A stretch of 64,000 bases of DNA from Eonycteris spelaea (taxonomy: Eukaryota > Chordata > Mammalia > Chiroptera > Pteropodidae). Both the position numbers and the translations under genes were made by a program. The DNA lies in assembly GCA_003508835.1 (NCBI GenBank), contig PUFA01000003.1, forward strand, positions 18,795,501-18,859,500. Reading direction: 5' to 3'. Of the stretch, positions 24,237-34,640 are shown piece after piece. The notes below the pieces were generated by a model, which was not told the DNA's origin, searched no databases, and worked only from the letters and a program-made list of their open reading frames with translations. The first letter of the stretch is position 1. Each line of letters begins with the position of its first letter.

Positions 24237-25747
24237 ACTTGGGGTGCTCACTGTGTGATACCTTGAGATGGCATCTCGTTGAAGCCATAGACCTGGGTCT
24301 CCCTTGAAGGGAGAGGTGTCAGTGGCAGTCACCTGCACTTCCGTGCAGGCATAGAAATTAGGGAGGTGGATCCTGGATGGCGGGAGGGGGCGCTCTGGAC
24401 TGCTCAGGGTGGCTTTCCTGGGTCCGGCCTGTGAAGCCTGTCAAGTCTTTGAAGCCATTCCCTGAGGCTGGGCTGGGACTCAGGCTGCAGATGAGAGAAA
24501 CGCTCCTGTTGGTCTCCCTTCCGTGACCGGGGCTTGTGTCAGCCTCGTTCTAGCCCAGCCCTGTGGGGCTCAGTGAACTCAGGAGAAGGTAGGGGTGGGA
24601 AATGGTAGCATCAGAGTGGCAGTGCCATTAGCAAAGGACACCTGATGGCAGATGAATCTTGGGCACTTTGGGTCCAGCTGCTCTGCACCTGGAGTGTCTC
24701 CATCCACTGTCAGCTCAAAATGTCTGGAAGAAATTCTGTTTGGGGGTTCCTCAAAGAAGCAGTTGTGTGGGGTCCCACAGAAACAGCTATGCTGGGACCC
24801 CAAGGCCACCTTGGAAACAATCAGTGCTATTCTTCCAAGCAGTCACCAGAGGACCCTGCCGAGCTATGGTAGCAATGTCACTGTCACCTGAACATATTTC
24901 TGACATTCTTTGCTGGAAACTTCATATAGAATTTCAAGCTGCCCGAGAGAGTAGGCCTCATTACTTTATAGAACTCATCTTATTCCCCCGTCCTCCCAAA
25001 ACCATGGCCCCTTGGTATCCAACCTGACTCACAAAATTTCACTCTGTCCTCAAAGGCCAAAGCTTTGGGTCCATGGCAGAAAATCAAAAGAACAAGCCCC
25101 CTGCAATTCCCACAGATAAACTTCCAAGAAAATATGTGGTGATGGAAGCCCCAAAAGAGGTCGAAAGGGCCTTCAGGGGTCTCTGTAGCCTCCTGATCAC
25201 AGATTTTGCTGTTACACAAGCCCCAGCTCTGCCACGTTCCAGCAGATGGACTGTTTATCTTAAACAAAGGCCGCATAGCGCCTCCTCATCTTCCCAGGGC
25301 ATGGCTGGGGTGAGAGTCTACGTCATACACTTAGGACAGCCCCCCGGCATGCCGAATTAAGGTAAAATCAAGGGGCAGCACTCCATTGGGGAGCTTCAAA
25401 ACTGGCTTCCATGGATCTCCAGTGAGGAAGGGAAGAGGGAAAGCAAGCCAAGCGCCGAGGCCCCTCACTTCTGCCTTACCAGAACAGCTCTGCGCTAATC
25501 GTTTTATATCTTGACCTTCCACCTGATATTGCATTTAAGAAAACAGTTTCTCTCTTAAAAAGAGCTGGAAAACCACTGCACCAGGTAACGCCTAGTGCAT
25601 GTAGGGTCCAGCTGGGCCTCCCCTGAACTGGGTCTCTCTCTCCATCTCCGCCACCCCCCTCGGGCCCCTCTCTGCTGCCATGGCCCAGGCGGCCTCTGAT
25701 GCCCTCCCGGCACCCTCGGGCCCCCGGCCTGGGGCTGCGGTGCGCAC

Positions 25748-26940
25748 CTGGTGAAGCGGACCTCGCAGATGGTGCACATGTACGGCTTCTCGCCCGTGTG
25801 GGTCCGCATGTGCCGCGGCAGCTTCCCGGCCCCCATGATGACCTTGTGGCAGATGGGGCACTGCTGAGAGGCCTTGGGTTTCAGCTTGCGCTCCTCCACC
25901 AGCGGCCAGGGCGGGAAGAGGCCCCCCAGGTGAGTGGCACTCAGGAAGTTGAGATAGGCACCATAGTCATTCTCCGCCTTGATGGGGCCCCGGGGAGGTC
26001 CGGGAACATGTCCTTGAAGAAGTCATTTGGGAAGGGTGGCGGTGGGGGTGGGGGCAGCTCCTCCTTCTCCTCCTCCTTGATCTTCCGGTTCTTGATGACC
26101 AGGTCCAGAGGCCCACTGTCCATGGGCTGCTCGGGCAGCTGGGCAAAGGCACCAAAGTCCCCTGGCCAGAGGTGTGGGAAGAAGTCTGGGGTGAATGGAG
26201 ATAAGGAGGGTCTCCTGTCAGGAATGTTGGCTTTGGGGTACAGGTTCTCCCTCAGCAGAGACTCAATGGAGAAGTCCCGGATCACACCCAGGTGGCCAGG
26301 GCTGCCGGCCTGGAAGGAGTCAGGGAAGTCCCTGGGTGTGTCTGAATAGGCCTTCTCTGTGAGGTGGTCCGTCTTGGAAGGGCTTTGGTGGCAGCTGATG
26401 TCCTGGGGGTCAGGCAGGTTTTCCTGGTCCGCGAAGTCCTCCGTGTCATCGTCATCCTCCTCCTCCTCTTCCTCCTCCTCCTCCTCGTCCTCGTCCTCAT
26501 CATCCTCGTCATCGTCATCGTCCTCCTTGTCGTCTCCTCCCCCCCATCCCCCCGGGCTCCATGATCTCCAGGCACACGTTCACGATGCACTGGATCTCCA
26601 GCATCCTGGCGGCATTGAGGATGTGCTTGACATTGGAGGCGGTGATGGTGAGCGTGGAGGTGTAGGCGAACTCCAGGATGGCGGCCAGGGCCTCGGGCTG
26701 CACGAAGTCGATCTCGTAGACGTAGGGCTGGCTGGCTAAGGTGCCGGCTGTGAAGAGCTTCTTGAAGTACTTGCTGCAGGCAGCCAGGACGGAGCGGTGG
26801 GTGCGGTACTCCTGCTCCTGCACCACCAGGAGCACATCGCAGAGCAGGCCGTCGTGTCGCTGCTCGTTCAGGCTGCACAGGACCTCGCTGCTGTGGTTGG
26901 GGAAGGGAATGCCGATGAGCTCGTCAATGCCATTGGCCAT
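25748..26940 (-). CDS. ZBTB7C: ZBTB7C coding exon 1: BTB/POZ domain, acidic tract, linker, zinc finger 1 and half of finger 2
   Basis: Encodes the N-terminal two thirds of ZBTB7C (Kr-pok/APM1), a nuclear BTB zinc-finger transcription factor of the ZBTB7 (LRF/Pokemon) family; the BTB domain dimerises and recruits co-repressors. The start [10 protein letters not shown] at 26940 sits in a good Kozak context (GAGACCATGGCC) 16 nt after a splice acceptor. Residues 1-131 (BTB, with the family stretch [20 protein letters not shown]) read in the start frame down to 26548. An Asp/Glu run, [27 protein letters not shown] and a seven-proline run follow in a second frame down to about 25989. The first frame then resumes with [20 protein letters not shown], finger 1 (CPIC...H...H, about residues 365-385) and [10 protein letters not shown] of finger 2. 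The frame is broken at 26534-26548 (two G's short) and 25984-25989 (10 nt short); uninterrupted translation would stop at 26515 just after the BTB domain. Gene identity is very secure; the breaks may be sequence error. Confidence 0.95.
26430..26535 (-). repeat. ZBTB7C: GAN codon run encoding the Asp/Glu tract of ZBTB7C
   Basis: Near-pure GAG/GAC/GAT/GAA codons give about 30 consecutive acidic residues after the BTB domain. On the other strand and in other frames this yields the spurious poly-Ser/Leu (plus) and Arg/Met/Thr-rich (minus) ORFs. Trinucleotide composition makes its length prone to vary. The frame changes at its upstream edge. Confidence 0.9.
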
Positions 26941-26956
26941 GGTCTCAGCCAGAGCC
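26941..26956 (-). other. ZBTB7C: 5' UTR part of the first coding exon, with its splice acceptor
   Basis: Sixteen bases separate the ATG from a strong acceptor whose AG is at 26957-26958, preceded on the minus strand by a pyrimidine-rich tract (CTCCCTCTCTGTGTGTCCC). The upstream in-frame ATG at 26970 lies inside that acceptor, so it is intronic and cannot be the start. The gene therefore has at least one non-coding leader exon further upstream (higher coordinates), which I could not identify. Confidence 0.8.
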
Positions 26957-27539
26957 CTGCAGGGACACACAGAGAGGGAGACTGGGGTTAGGAGACAGGG
27001 TCTCGGGAGGGACGCCCAGCTCTGGGACGCGGGACCAGGGAGGCCAGGCTGTGGGTGTTCTGGACCACACCACCGCCGCCTTCACTTGAGACGTCCCCCT
27101 CCACCGGAAGGCCGGCCGCCTGCCTCTCGGCTTTTCCAAATCCCACCTGCAATGCAGAGCCCAGTTCACGAGCTGGGGTTTTCACTGTACATGAGGCCCT
27201 TTCTTGGACTCCTAAGGCCCTTGGAGTGGGGCTTCCGTGGGGCAGCTGGCCTATGCTATTTAGCAAAGGCTACGGAAGCTTCTCGTGGGCATGATTTCAC
27301 CGTATTCCACTTGATTAACATGTGATGGCGGGACACCAGGATAGACAGCCACGTGACACTCCGTGGCTCTGAGAACTACAGGATGGCACCCACGACTTAC
27401 TCCCACAGCATCTGTAGGTCAAGGGCTGAAGGAGGAATGTTCTCTCATGCCTCAGGGTGGCTGCTGGGAACATGCTCTCGTTTATTTCACCAATCCTTTG
27501 ACTCCTGCAATAGGCTAACATTGGGCTACGACTGGCTAC

Positions 27540-27895
27540 TGTTATGAGCTGAGTTGTGTCCCCCACAAATTCATAGCTTGAAGTCTTAATCCATCGGATC
27601 TCAGACTGTGACTGTATTTGGAGATGGGTGAGTGAGTTTAAAGAGGTCATAGGAGTGGGCTCTAATCTCGTATGACTGGCGTCCCTTTAAGAGGAGATTG
27701 GGACACAGACACGCAGAGGGAAGACCATGGAAAGACACAGGGAGAGGACGGCCACCTACAAGCCAAGGAAGGAACCGACCTCGCCACACCTCGATCGAGG
27801 ACCTCCGGCCTCCAGAACTGAGAAAATAAATGTCCGTGGTTTAGGGCGCCCAGTCTGTGGCGCTTTGTTATGGCAGCCCAAGCAGACCGATACAG
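27540..27895 (+). mobile_element. solo LTR of the ERVL-MaLR MLT1 group (MLT1C/D-like)
   Basis: Starts TGTTATGAGCTGAGTTGTGTC and ends gcagaccgatacag. Between are gaagtcttaatcc, gactgtgactgtatttggagatggg, aggtcataggagtgggctctaatctcg, tatgactggcgtccc and ctccggcctccagaactgag, then cccagtctgtggcgctttgttatgg. No internal retroviral sequence on either side. It lies 600 bp upstream of the ZBTB7C coding start, in intron. Confidence 0.85.
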
Positions 27896-27904
27896 CTACC
27901 AGAA

Positions 27905-28200
27905 ATTAAGGCTAATTTTTTTGGCTCATTTTCAGCAAGAAAATGGGAGGCCTTATGGCATTTGTTTTTTTTTTGACCTTCCTCCTGGTTTCATCTTAGT
28001 TGAAGAAGTTTCCCTTCGTTTTTGATCTTTTTTTTTGTCTTTTAAATAATGATATCCTATATATGCATGTCTGTGAGCAATGTCACCTATAAATAAACAT
28101 TTAAACTCAATATTAAATGTGAATGCATCAAGCAGTTAATTTGTCATATCCATATTCTGTTATCCTCAAGGCAACATCTCCTGCAGGTAGAAGCCTCTCT
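27905..28200. other. AT-rich unique block, candidate conserved non-coding element
   Basis: Repeat-free, AT-rich sequence with T runs, tataaataaacatttaaac and aatgcatcaagcagttaattt. Its texture resembles conserved enhancers rather than decayed repeats. This is inference from composition only. Confidence 0.3.
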
Positions 28201-28960
28201 GAGATACCTTAGCATTGCAGATATTAAACATGAAGTGTGACCAATGAGAGCCACCAGGAAGGAGACATGTAGGACACAGGGCAACAGGCATCCCTCCCTT
28301 CAGGGAGCAGAACTCGCAGCCCACACCCGCAGACTCAACCTGGGCAAAAAGCTACCTCAATTTTATGCCGGAGCGCCAAGGGCCCTTCTACTTAGGCAAA
28401 GCTTGATCGTGGCCGATGGGTAAATCCTAGCAAAGAAAGGCCTGGTCCTTACCCTGGTTTAATTACAGTGGGGAGAAAAAAAAAAGAAAAAGAAAACCTG
28501 AAAGCCCCATGCCCCAGTGGGAAGAGCTTTGGGGATCCCCACACGCTTATTTTCTGGATGAGGAGAAGAGAGTGGGAGTGGGCAGACCGAGAAGTGCCAG
28601 GCCCATAATATGTACCCAAGTGGGGCTTAGATGCACCAGGGACCTGGTGGGGTGAGGCGTACAGGGTGCTGGGTGCTCGTCCTCCCTCGCCCTTTCTCCT
28701 CCATTCCGGAGAGCCCCAGCCTTTCCTGAGCAATCCCACCTGGGCAGGTGCTCAGGAGGTTTCCCAGAGTGAAGGCTCGTTGCTTTCCTGCCTTCTCATC
28801 TTTAAAAGGGCCAGAGACCCCATGGGCCCTGCATTCATTTCTCAAATAGTTTGGGTTTCTCCCTGGGGATGCACAAAGAGCCGACCAAGAAAGGCCCTGC
28901 CCTGACAGAGCTCACAGGGGCATAACGACAGCGAGAAAGATATAGCGGGGTTCACCGAAG
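28201..28960. other. intron or 5' flank, nothing recognised
   Basis: Unique sequence. The phrase ggccctgccctgacagagctcacagg (about 28890) belongs to a common ancient mammalian repeat type, but too little is present to place it. Confidence 0.4.
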
Positions 28961-28969
28961 AGGAGCGAG

Positions 28970-29140
28970 ATACCACTATTCACCTACCAGAATGGCTAGA
29001 ATAAAAAGCAGTGCTAACGCCAAATGCCAATGAGGATGTGGAGACACCGGATCACTCATACATTGCAGGTGGGAACGTAAATGGTACAGCCGCTCTGGAA
29101 AACAACGTAGCAGTTTCTTAAAAATGTAAATATGCATTGA
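28970..29140 (+). mobile_element. L1 3' UTR fragment
   Basis: cagaatggctagaataaaaagc, ccaatgaggatgtggagacac, cattgcaggtgggaacgtaaatgg and cagccgctctggaaaacaac are in the standard L1 3' UTR order. Confidence 0.85.
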
Positions 29141-29296
29141 GAAAATGATATCTTTTTCTAATTCTCACGAAGCTGTCGTGTGGGTAGCAGGGGCCCGCTC
29201 ATCTGAAAAGACTGTGAATGAAATGCCCCTGTAACTGTTAAGTAAAAAGCCACATCAATAAAACCTCAGGAGGTTAGAGCCAAGTTCTTAATTATT

Positions 29297-29307
29297 GGGG
29301 GGGGGGG
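29297..29307. repeat. G11 homopolymer
   Basis: Eleven consecutive G's on the plus strand within AT-rich surroundings. Shows that long G runs are retained elsewhere in this assembly. Confidence 0.9.
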
Positions 29308-29991
29308 TGAGTGCCCACAATTCTTTAAGCTTTTCTTCGCCTTCTTAAATAGAGGTTCTGAACCCGTCGGACCACGTATCGGTGGTCAGTGTCTCATCTA
29401 AGCTCACTGAGGGATGGAGACTGCTGTCCCTTCGGCTGAATGTCCTGTCTCAGTGCTTCCGTAGCCATGTCCGCTTGAGATGGGGGTCAAGAAGCCACGC
29501 TGTGAGACTTTAGGAGTCTGCTCCAGCTCTCTGGGCTCCTGTGGCTTCATCTTGCCATCGGCAGTCATGGGAACTCTAATAACCAGTGTCGCGACGACGG
29601 AGAGAAGCCAGAAGCACAAAGTGGATCTGGATGGAGAGAGGGCAAGAGGCTCGAGTGACCCTGGACTCAAAGGCTGGTCTGCCCAACAGCGACTGCTCAC
29701 CATGGCCTGGTTGGGGCCTCTGTCTCATTCCCAGAGGAGGGGATGTATGGTGCCGCTGGGGGCTGTTTTTCCAGGCGAGAGGTGGGGGCTTGCTGTTTCC
29801 TTTTCTTTTGGGAAGAAGTGCCCCTTCCTTGCACTCTGGGAGCTCCCTAGGTGACCCTGTGATTCCCATGCCATGGAGGCCCCAGACTGCAGCGTCCCAA
29901 AGGGGTGGCCACACCCTCCCCTTCCGGCTCAGGCCCTCCCTCCCCTCCCTCCCAGTTCTGTCTCCAAGAATAACAAGTTCAGGAAAGAGAA

Positions 29992-29992
<1 letters not shown>

Positions 29993-30036
<44 letters not shown>
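29993..30036. repeat. (CA)22 microsatellite
   Basis: Twenty-two perfect CA units. Translates as the poly-Val-Cys and poly-His-Thr stretches in the overlapping ORFs. Confidence 0.95.
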
Positions 30037-30040
<4 letters not shown>

Positions 30041-30654
30041 AAGCTCTGACCGTCCAGGAGCAGCTTGATGCAAAATATAAACCTCTGATAGAAAAAGGGT
30101 AGAAAAAAATAGAGAGAAAGATTGAAATGAAGAGGGGGAGGGAAGGAGGAGGAGAGAAGCCTGGAAATGGAGGAAGGGGGTTCGGGAAAAAGACTGCGGG
30201 GCGAGCGGAGCCTTTTCAGGTGTAGTCACCATTGCCGAGGTCGTGAGGCCTGCGGCAGCCTCCCAGGGCCTCTGCCCTCAGTGGAAGGTTCTAGAGCCCA
30301 GGTATGTCCAAGTAGCCCTGTCTGACAACGGCAATACTCCTCATCTCTGGCCTCGGTTCATTCAGCTGTAAAACGAGACCTTACTTGGCTCAGGTATCTA
30401 TCTACCTGAGCTCCCCTTTCTACCCACCAAGAGACGGTGTCTTCCCCTCCGTTTACCAGCTGAGGACAGGCTCTACGAGGGGAACAGTGGGGAGGTTGGA
30501 AGGGGTGAGGGCCTTCAACACACAGAAATATAGAAACCTGGTTCTAGAAGTCCTCCAGCATTAGTTTCTTGAGTGTGATTTGAGTTTTGTTCATATTTGT
30601 GTCCTGTTCTAATAACCAAATGAAGCAAGCAAACCAGCCAGCATTTATAATAAC

Positions 30655-30895
30655 AATCAATACTGGCTACCATTTATCAAGTACCTATAACATGTCAGCC
30701 ACGGCACCTCTAATCCTTCCTTAACCAACACAATTCTGAAAGGCACATATTTGTATCATTGCCTCCAATTTAGGGATAAAGGAAAGGTATGGTATGGACT
30801 TGCTTAATGTCCATGAGCCAGCAAGCGTCTGAGCCAGGCTTTGAACCCAGCCATTCTGTGCCAAAGTTCATATTCATTCCCCTTTACCACACTGT
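30655..30895 (-). mobile_element. MIR SINE, near full length
   Basis: Antisense order: ctggctaccatttatcaagtacc, tgtcagccacggcacctctaatcc, ccaatttagggataaaggaaagg, cttgcttaatgtccatgagccagc, agccaggctttgaacccagc. Confidence 0.7.
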
Positions 30896-31344
30896 CTCCT
30901 ACAAAGTCCACCTTGGGGGCAGGGGGAGTTGAACTCCCCTTCACCCCCAGAAAAAGTAGTTTCTTGCTTTAGAGATTTGATGAGAACCAGGCCTAAGAGG
31001 CATGCACCCGGGAGCTTAGACCCATCCACGTTGGTGGGGTCGGGTGGGCTTGTCTTAGTGCCACGTGCAAAGGAGAGGTATGGACAGAAAGGCACTAGAC
31101 CCCTGCGGGCTGGGAGATTGAACAGGCTTTCAGAAGGAGGAGCTTTGTCTGCTCTTTGATGGGTAGAGAGGATTTCATTAGGTAGAGGGGGTAAGGCTTT
31201 GAACTTCCAGAGTCCCCCTTGAAAATGTGTTTAACCTGGACCCGAGTGAGCACAAGAAGCTATTCTCAGCCAGCACGTGTCCGACACTGGTGGACAGCCA
31301 TCTGCCCACAGGAGGCCAGCGCTGAGGGGTGGAGGGTGAGGGCT

Positions 31345-31530
31345 CTGCTCTCAGACCGCCTGGGTCTATATCCTGGTTCCCCACTGACAGCGTCTGGGAC
31401 TTGATATTTCTGTCCTTAAGCTCAGTTTCTGAATCTGCACACAGAGCTGCTGAGAGGATCGAATGAGCTTAGGCACATAAAGTTTCTCCTGGTACAGAGT
31501 AGGCGCTCAACCAATGTTAGCAATTATGAA
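31345..31530 (+). mobile_element. MIR SINE
   Basis: Sense MIR: cctgggtctatatcctggttcc, cagcgtctgggacttgatatt, agctcagtttctgaatctgc, gaggatcgaatgagcttaggc, tacagagtaggcgctcaacc. Confidence 0.8.
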
Positions 31531-31714
31531 GTCCAGGAAGGACAGGGACACTAAGAAGTGTCTTGGCAGAGGGAGGTGGGACCATACCAGGAACTAATTT
31601 GCCTTCCTCATAGTTTTGCAGTGATCCATACTATTTAAACACCTCTCCCAACTATAGATACTGAGAACAGCCCATACAAGCTCCCAAGGCCACCCGTGGC
31701 CTGGGTGAGGCATA

Positions 31715-31915
31715 ATATCTTCCAAGGTTCATTCATACCTCCTATCTCATGTGCTCCTATGAGGCAGGCAAGGCTGGTGTCAATTTTATGCTCATTTTAC
31801 AGATGAGGGAAATGAGGCACAGAGAGGAGCCTGTGTCCAAAGTCACCCAGCAAATCAGTGTCAGAGCTAGAACTAGAAACAGGGTGTCCTGATGCCAAGT
31901 CCGTGCCCTCAGCCA
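31715..31915 (-). mobile_element. MIR SINE
   Basis: Antisense MIR: ctcctatgaggcaggcaagg, atgctcattttacagatgagg, gcacagagaggagcctgtgtcc, agtcacccagcaaatcagtg, tagaactagaaacagggtgtcctgatgcc. Confidence 0.8.
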
Positions 31916-32214
31916 GATGCTGGGCCTGGCTAATAGGGGCCCCTTCTTATAGGATTGGTTTTACCAGGAGTGTGAAATGCAGGGGTATAGGCAAATTATA
32001 TACCCTCGCTGCCCTCGGTTTTACCTATCTGGAAAATGGATCTCACTTGCTCCGATGAGGGTCTGTTTCTTATGCGTCTGTGCTATTCCGAGATGCCATT
32101 AAGCATGAGCACAGTACCCCCTGAATGAATGAGATCAGTTCACTACACAGTGGAGATAGCCATGAAGTCACAAAAGGTGGTGGGGGGGCCCCAATCCTCT
32201 GCTTTAGGGGTACC

Positions 32215-32350
32215 CGACATTTGAACACAGCCCTGTCATTCATAAGGCACTTATATTCATTCATTTCATCCTTATTATGATCCTGAGGGACCAGCCCCAA
32301 GTCACACAACCAGAAAACATCAGGGCAGGGACTTGATTTCTGAATCCCAC
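32215..32350 (-). mobile_element. MIR SINE fragment
   Basis: Antisense MIR-like remains: cataaggcacttatattcattc, gatcctgagggaccagcccc, aagtcacacaaccagaaaac, gggacttgatttctgaatccc. Confidence 0.5.
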
Positions 32351-33484
32351 CTCTTTCTTGTCTTCCATGGCTGCCTTGGTGGTGACTTTTGGGACAACTC
32401 TATTGCTATGATCCACAAGTCTTCCTGCATCCTGCTCAGCTCAGCAAATCTGGGGCTCAGGGTGATGCTTCTATCTGCCAGATCCCCATGGCAGGCCCCA
32501 GTCGGCAGACTCCCATGACCCCGGGAGCAACCCCACTGTCTTCAGCCTCCAGCTGCCCCTCTGCCTGAGCCCGCAGCTTCAAGGCCACCTGGCAGAATTA
32601 GTAGCTGTGGCGAGGGTGAGCGGGTGCTACACAGGGGCAGAGAAGGGATGTGGGTTCTTTTCCAGACTTGCGGATGAGGCGGGGCAGCAGCTACCTGCAT
32701 CCTTTGAGCAGGTTCTTACTTAGTCCCTGTGGTCTGTGTAGGCACTGAAACCCAAAGGAAGGCAGTGGGCAGGAGCGAGGGCGGGAAGGCCTGAATGAAG
32801 CAGCTGGCCAGCCCCAAGGATTCTGTAGGGTGTGCCCCACCCTTCCCTTGGCAGTTCTCCTAAGAGAGGCAGCCACACCCCTTGGCCCTAGAATGCCCTG
32901 GAGCCTCAGCTGCCCCAGAGGCTGGGGCCAGACGTGTGGGCTGGGAGGCTGGACAGGGCCACCTCAACTTCCAGCCTGTGCCCTGCCTACTGGAGCACCC
33001 TACTCAGAGTGCCCACAGCTGGGTGAAGCTGGCCTCATCCGCTCTGCCACACCCACTTGGGGACATGCCCGGAGCCCAGCTCTCCTCAGACCCCGGGCTT
33101 GGAGCTGGTTGGTTTCTATAAAATGAGCCCTGAGCTTCCCTCCCGTCAAATGTCCCCCTACAGCTGGAATGCAGCCTCACCCTGCCTCACACGATTGAGC
33201 TCCCCCTATTTCTTTTTGCCTATTGCCTAGTCCCCCCGACCCCACCCCCCAACAGCAGGACAAGAAGTGAGGGCCAGGGCAGAGGCTGGGCCTGGCAGGC
33301 AGGCGCTCCTAGGCTCCCACCCCAGCCACAGACAGATTTTCTCCGTGTTCCTCCACCCGAGGCCTGAGTGTTTTTCTCTGTGACCAGGCATTGAAGCCCG
33401 AAGGTAACAATGCCACCAGTCTGTTGAGCTTTACATGTAGAAAAGCTCATTCACATCTCATTTTCTCCAAACATTTTCCTAGGA

Positions 33485-33640
33485 TCCCTGGGTGTTGAAG
33501 GAATTATTTGGCCTGCTTTTCTGAGGTGAAACCTAACCTCATGCTGGTAAACCGATTTGCCCAAGGTCACGGCACGAGGGAAGTGACAGAGACCCCAGAC
33601 CTCCTGGCTTGCAGCCCAGACTGTCCGCTGTACCATGCTG
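33485..33640 (-). mobile_element. MIR SINE fragment
   Basis: Antisense MIR-like remains: cttttctgaggtgaaacctaacc, ccgatttgcccaaggtcacgg, gaccccagacctcctggctt. Confidence 0.55.
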
Positions 33641-34409
33641 TATCCCTCGTCGACCCTCCCTCACCATCATCACGGCCTCCACCTTCCCCTGAACCGGTTT
33701 GGTTTTATCAGAACAAGATCTAGGACCACCCACCCGCAGGGGTTGGAGTAGGGGCAAAAGCCAGGGTGGGCTTCTCTCCCCCTCAGTTCCTCCAGGGATG
33801 AAACATAGCTCATCAGGATAGACTAAAGGGGTACCTATGCGGGTGGCCTGAGGGGCAGGTGAGGAAGAGTGAGGGGCAGCGCCACGCCTGGGCTCTGGTG
33901 ATGGGGGCTGGGGTGAGCTGTTTAATCACCGTCCAGAGGACGCCCTCCCTCCCCCAGCTGCCGGCCAGGAACCAAAGTGGCCCCTGGCCCCATCCTCTCC
34001 CCGACAGAGTGGCCTTTTTCATTTCAAGCGCTTTCACCTCCCTGATGACAGGTGAGGCCAGCATTATACCTACCCATTTATAGACAAATACAAGTCGAGT
34101 GGGGCGAAGGTCGCAGAGCAAGGTGGTGAAATGACTGCTGGACAACTCGCAGGTCCCCTGAGGCCACTGAGTTTTCTACCGCAGTGTCCAGGAACCTCGC
34201 AGCAGAGACAGAAAGGGTGGGTGCTTTAAGGGGCTCACGTGGCCTCGGAAGATAGGGAGGGATCTCTCCAGTGAGCTGGGGAGAGCTGGAGGGCTGAGCG
34301 CCGGGCCAGAGCATGCTGGCAGGGAGGGTCCCACCACTGGCGGCTGGAGCCCCCGCGCTGGCAGTCTGGGCCAGGTGAGTGAAGTGGTGCCCCTTCAAGC
34401 TGTTGTGCT

Positions 34410-34640
34410 TGAATTATTTATTCACCCTTTATTTATTAGAGGGTGAAGTGGGAGGAGTGGGGAGTCTGGTTCTTTTAAGAAAAATCGCACACCTCTTTAT
34501 GTTCAAAATAAAGGATTTATTACTCATGTTTATCGCAGGCGATTTCCCCAGCCAGAAAACTCCCTGGGAGGCTTATTAAACCTTATTAAACCACTGAAAA
34601 TTTAGATAATAAAATCAATCACTTGTCTCCCATAAAGAGC
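34410..34640. other. AT-rich unique block, candidate conserved non-coding element
   Basis: Repeat-free, with attatttattcaccctttat, tcaaaataaaggatttattac, ggcttattaaaccttattaaac and ataaaatcaatcacttgtc, inside otherwise GC-rich DNA. Texture suggests constraint; no comparison was possible. Confidence 0.35.

Larger units (their letters stand above)
15731..25747 (-). other. ZBTB7C: ZBTB7C intron between the two coding exons (phase 2, GT-AG)
   Basis: The donor GTGCGC starts at 25747 and the acceptor (TGCATTGCAG) ends at 15731. The intron interrupts finger 2 right after [10 protein letters not shown], splitting an Arg codon (AG then G). It is 10,017 nt long. It holds two copies of a MIR-containing segment, a MER5A-like element, a compound CTA/CA microsatellite, an L1 3' end, an L2 fragment and a 47-bp tandem duplication, each listed separately. 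No open reading frame within it looks like a protein. About 22.2-24.5 kb is G-rich on the plus strand but otherwise unremarkable. Confidence 0.9.

Noticed and set aside
25699..26349. 216-codon plus-strand ORF
   Set aside because: It is the antisense shadow of the ZBTB7C coding exon, including a Gly/Ser run from the proline codons.
26359..26739. Plus-strand poly-Ser ORF
   Set aside because: Antisense reading of the GAN acidic tract of ZBTB7C.
26282..26878. 198-codon minus-strand ORF rich in Arg/Met/Thr
   Set aside because: It is the wrong frame of the ZBTB7C BTB and acidic regions.
15080..26940. ZBTB7C as a pseudogene
   Set aside because: It has a 10-kb intron with correct splice sites, and codons are intact on both sides of every break. 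A processed copy is excluded, and a decayed copy should show missense and stop changes that are absent. I therefore annotated it as the gene with probable sequence errors.
29576..30232. 218-codon minus-strand ORF
   Set aside because: It is kept open by the CA repeat (29993-30036) and has low-complexity Ser/Pro composition; no family features.
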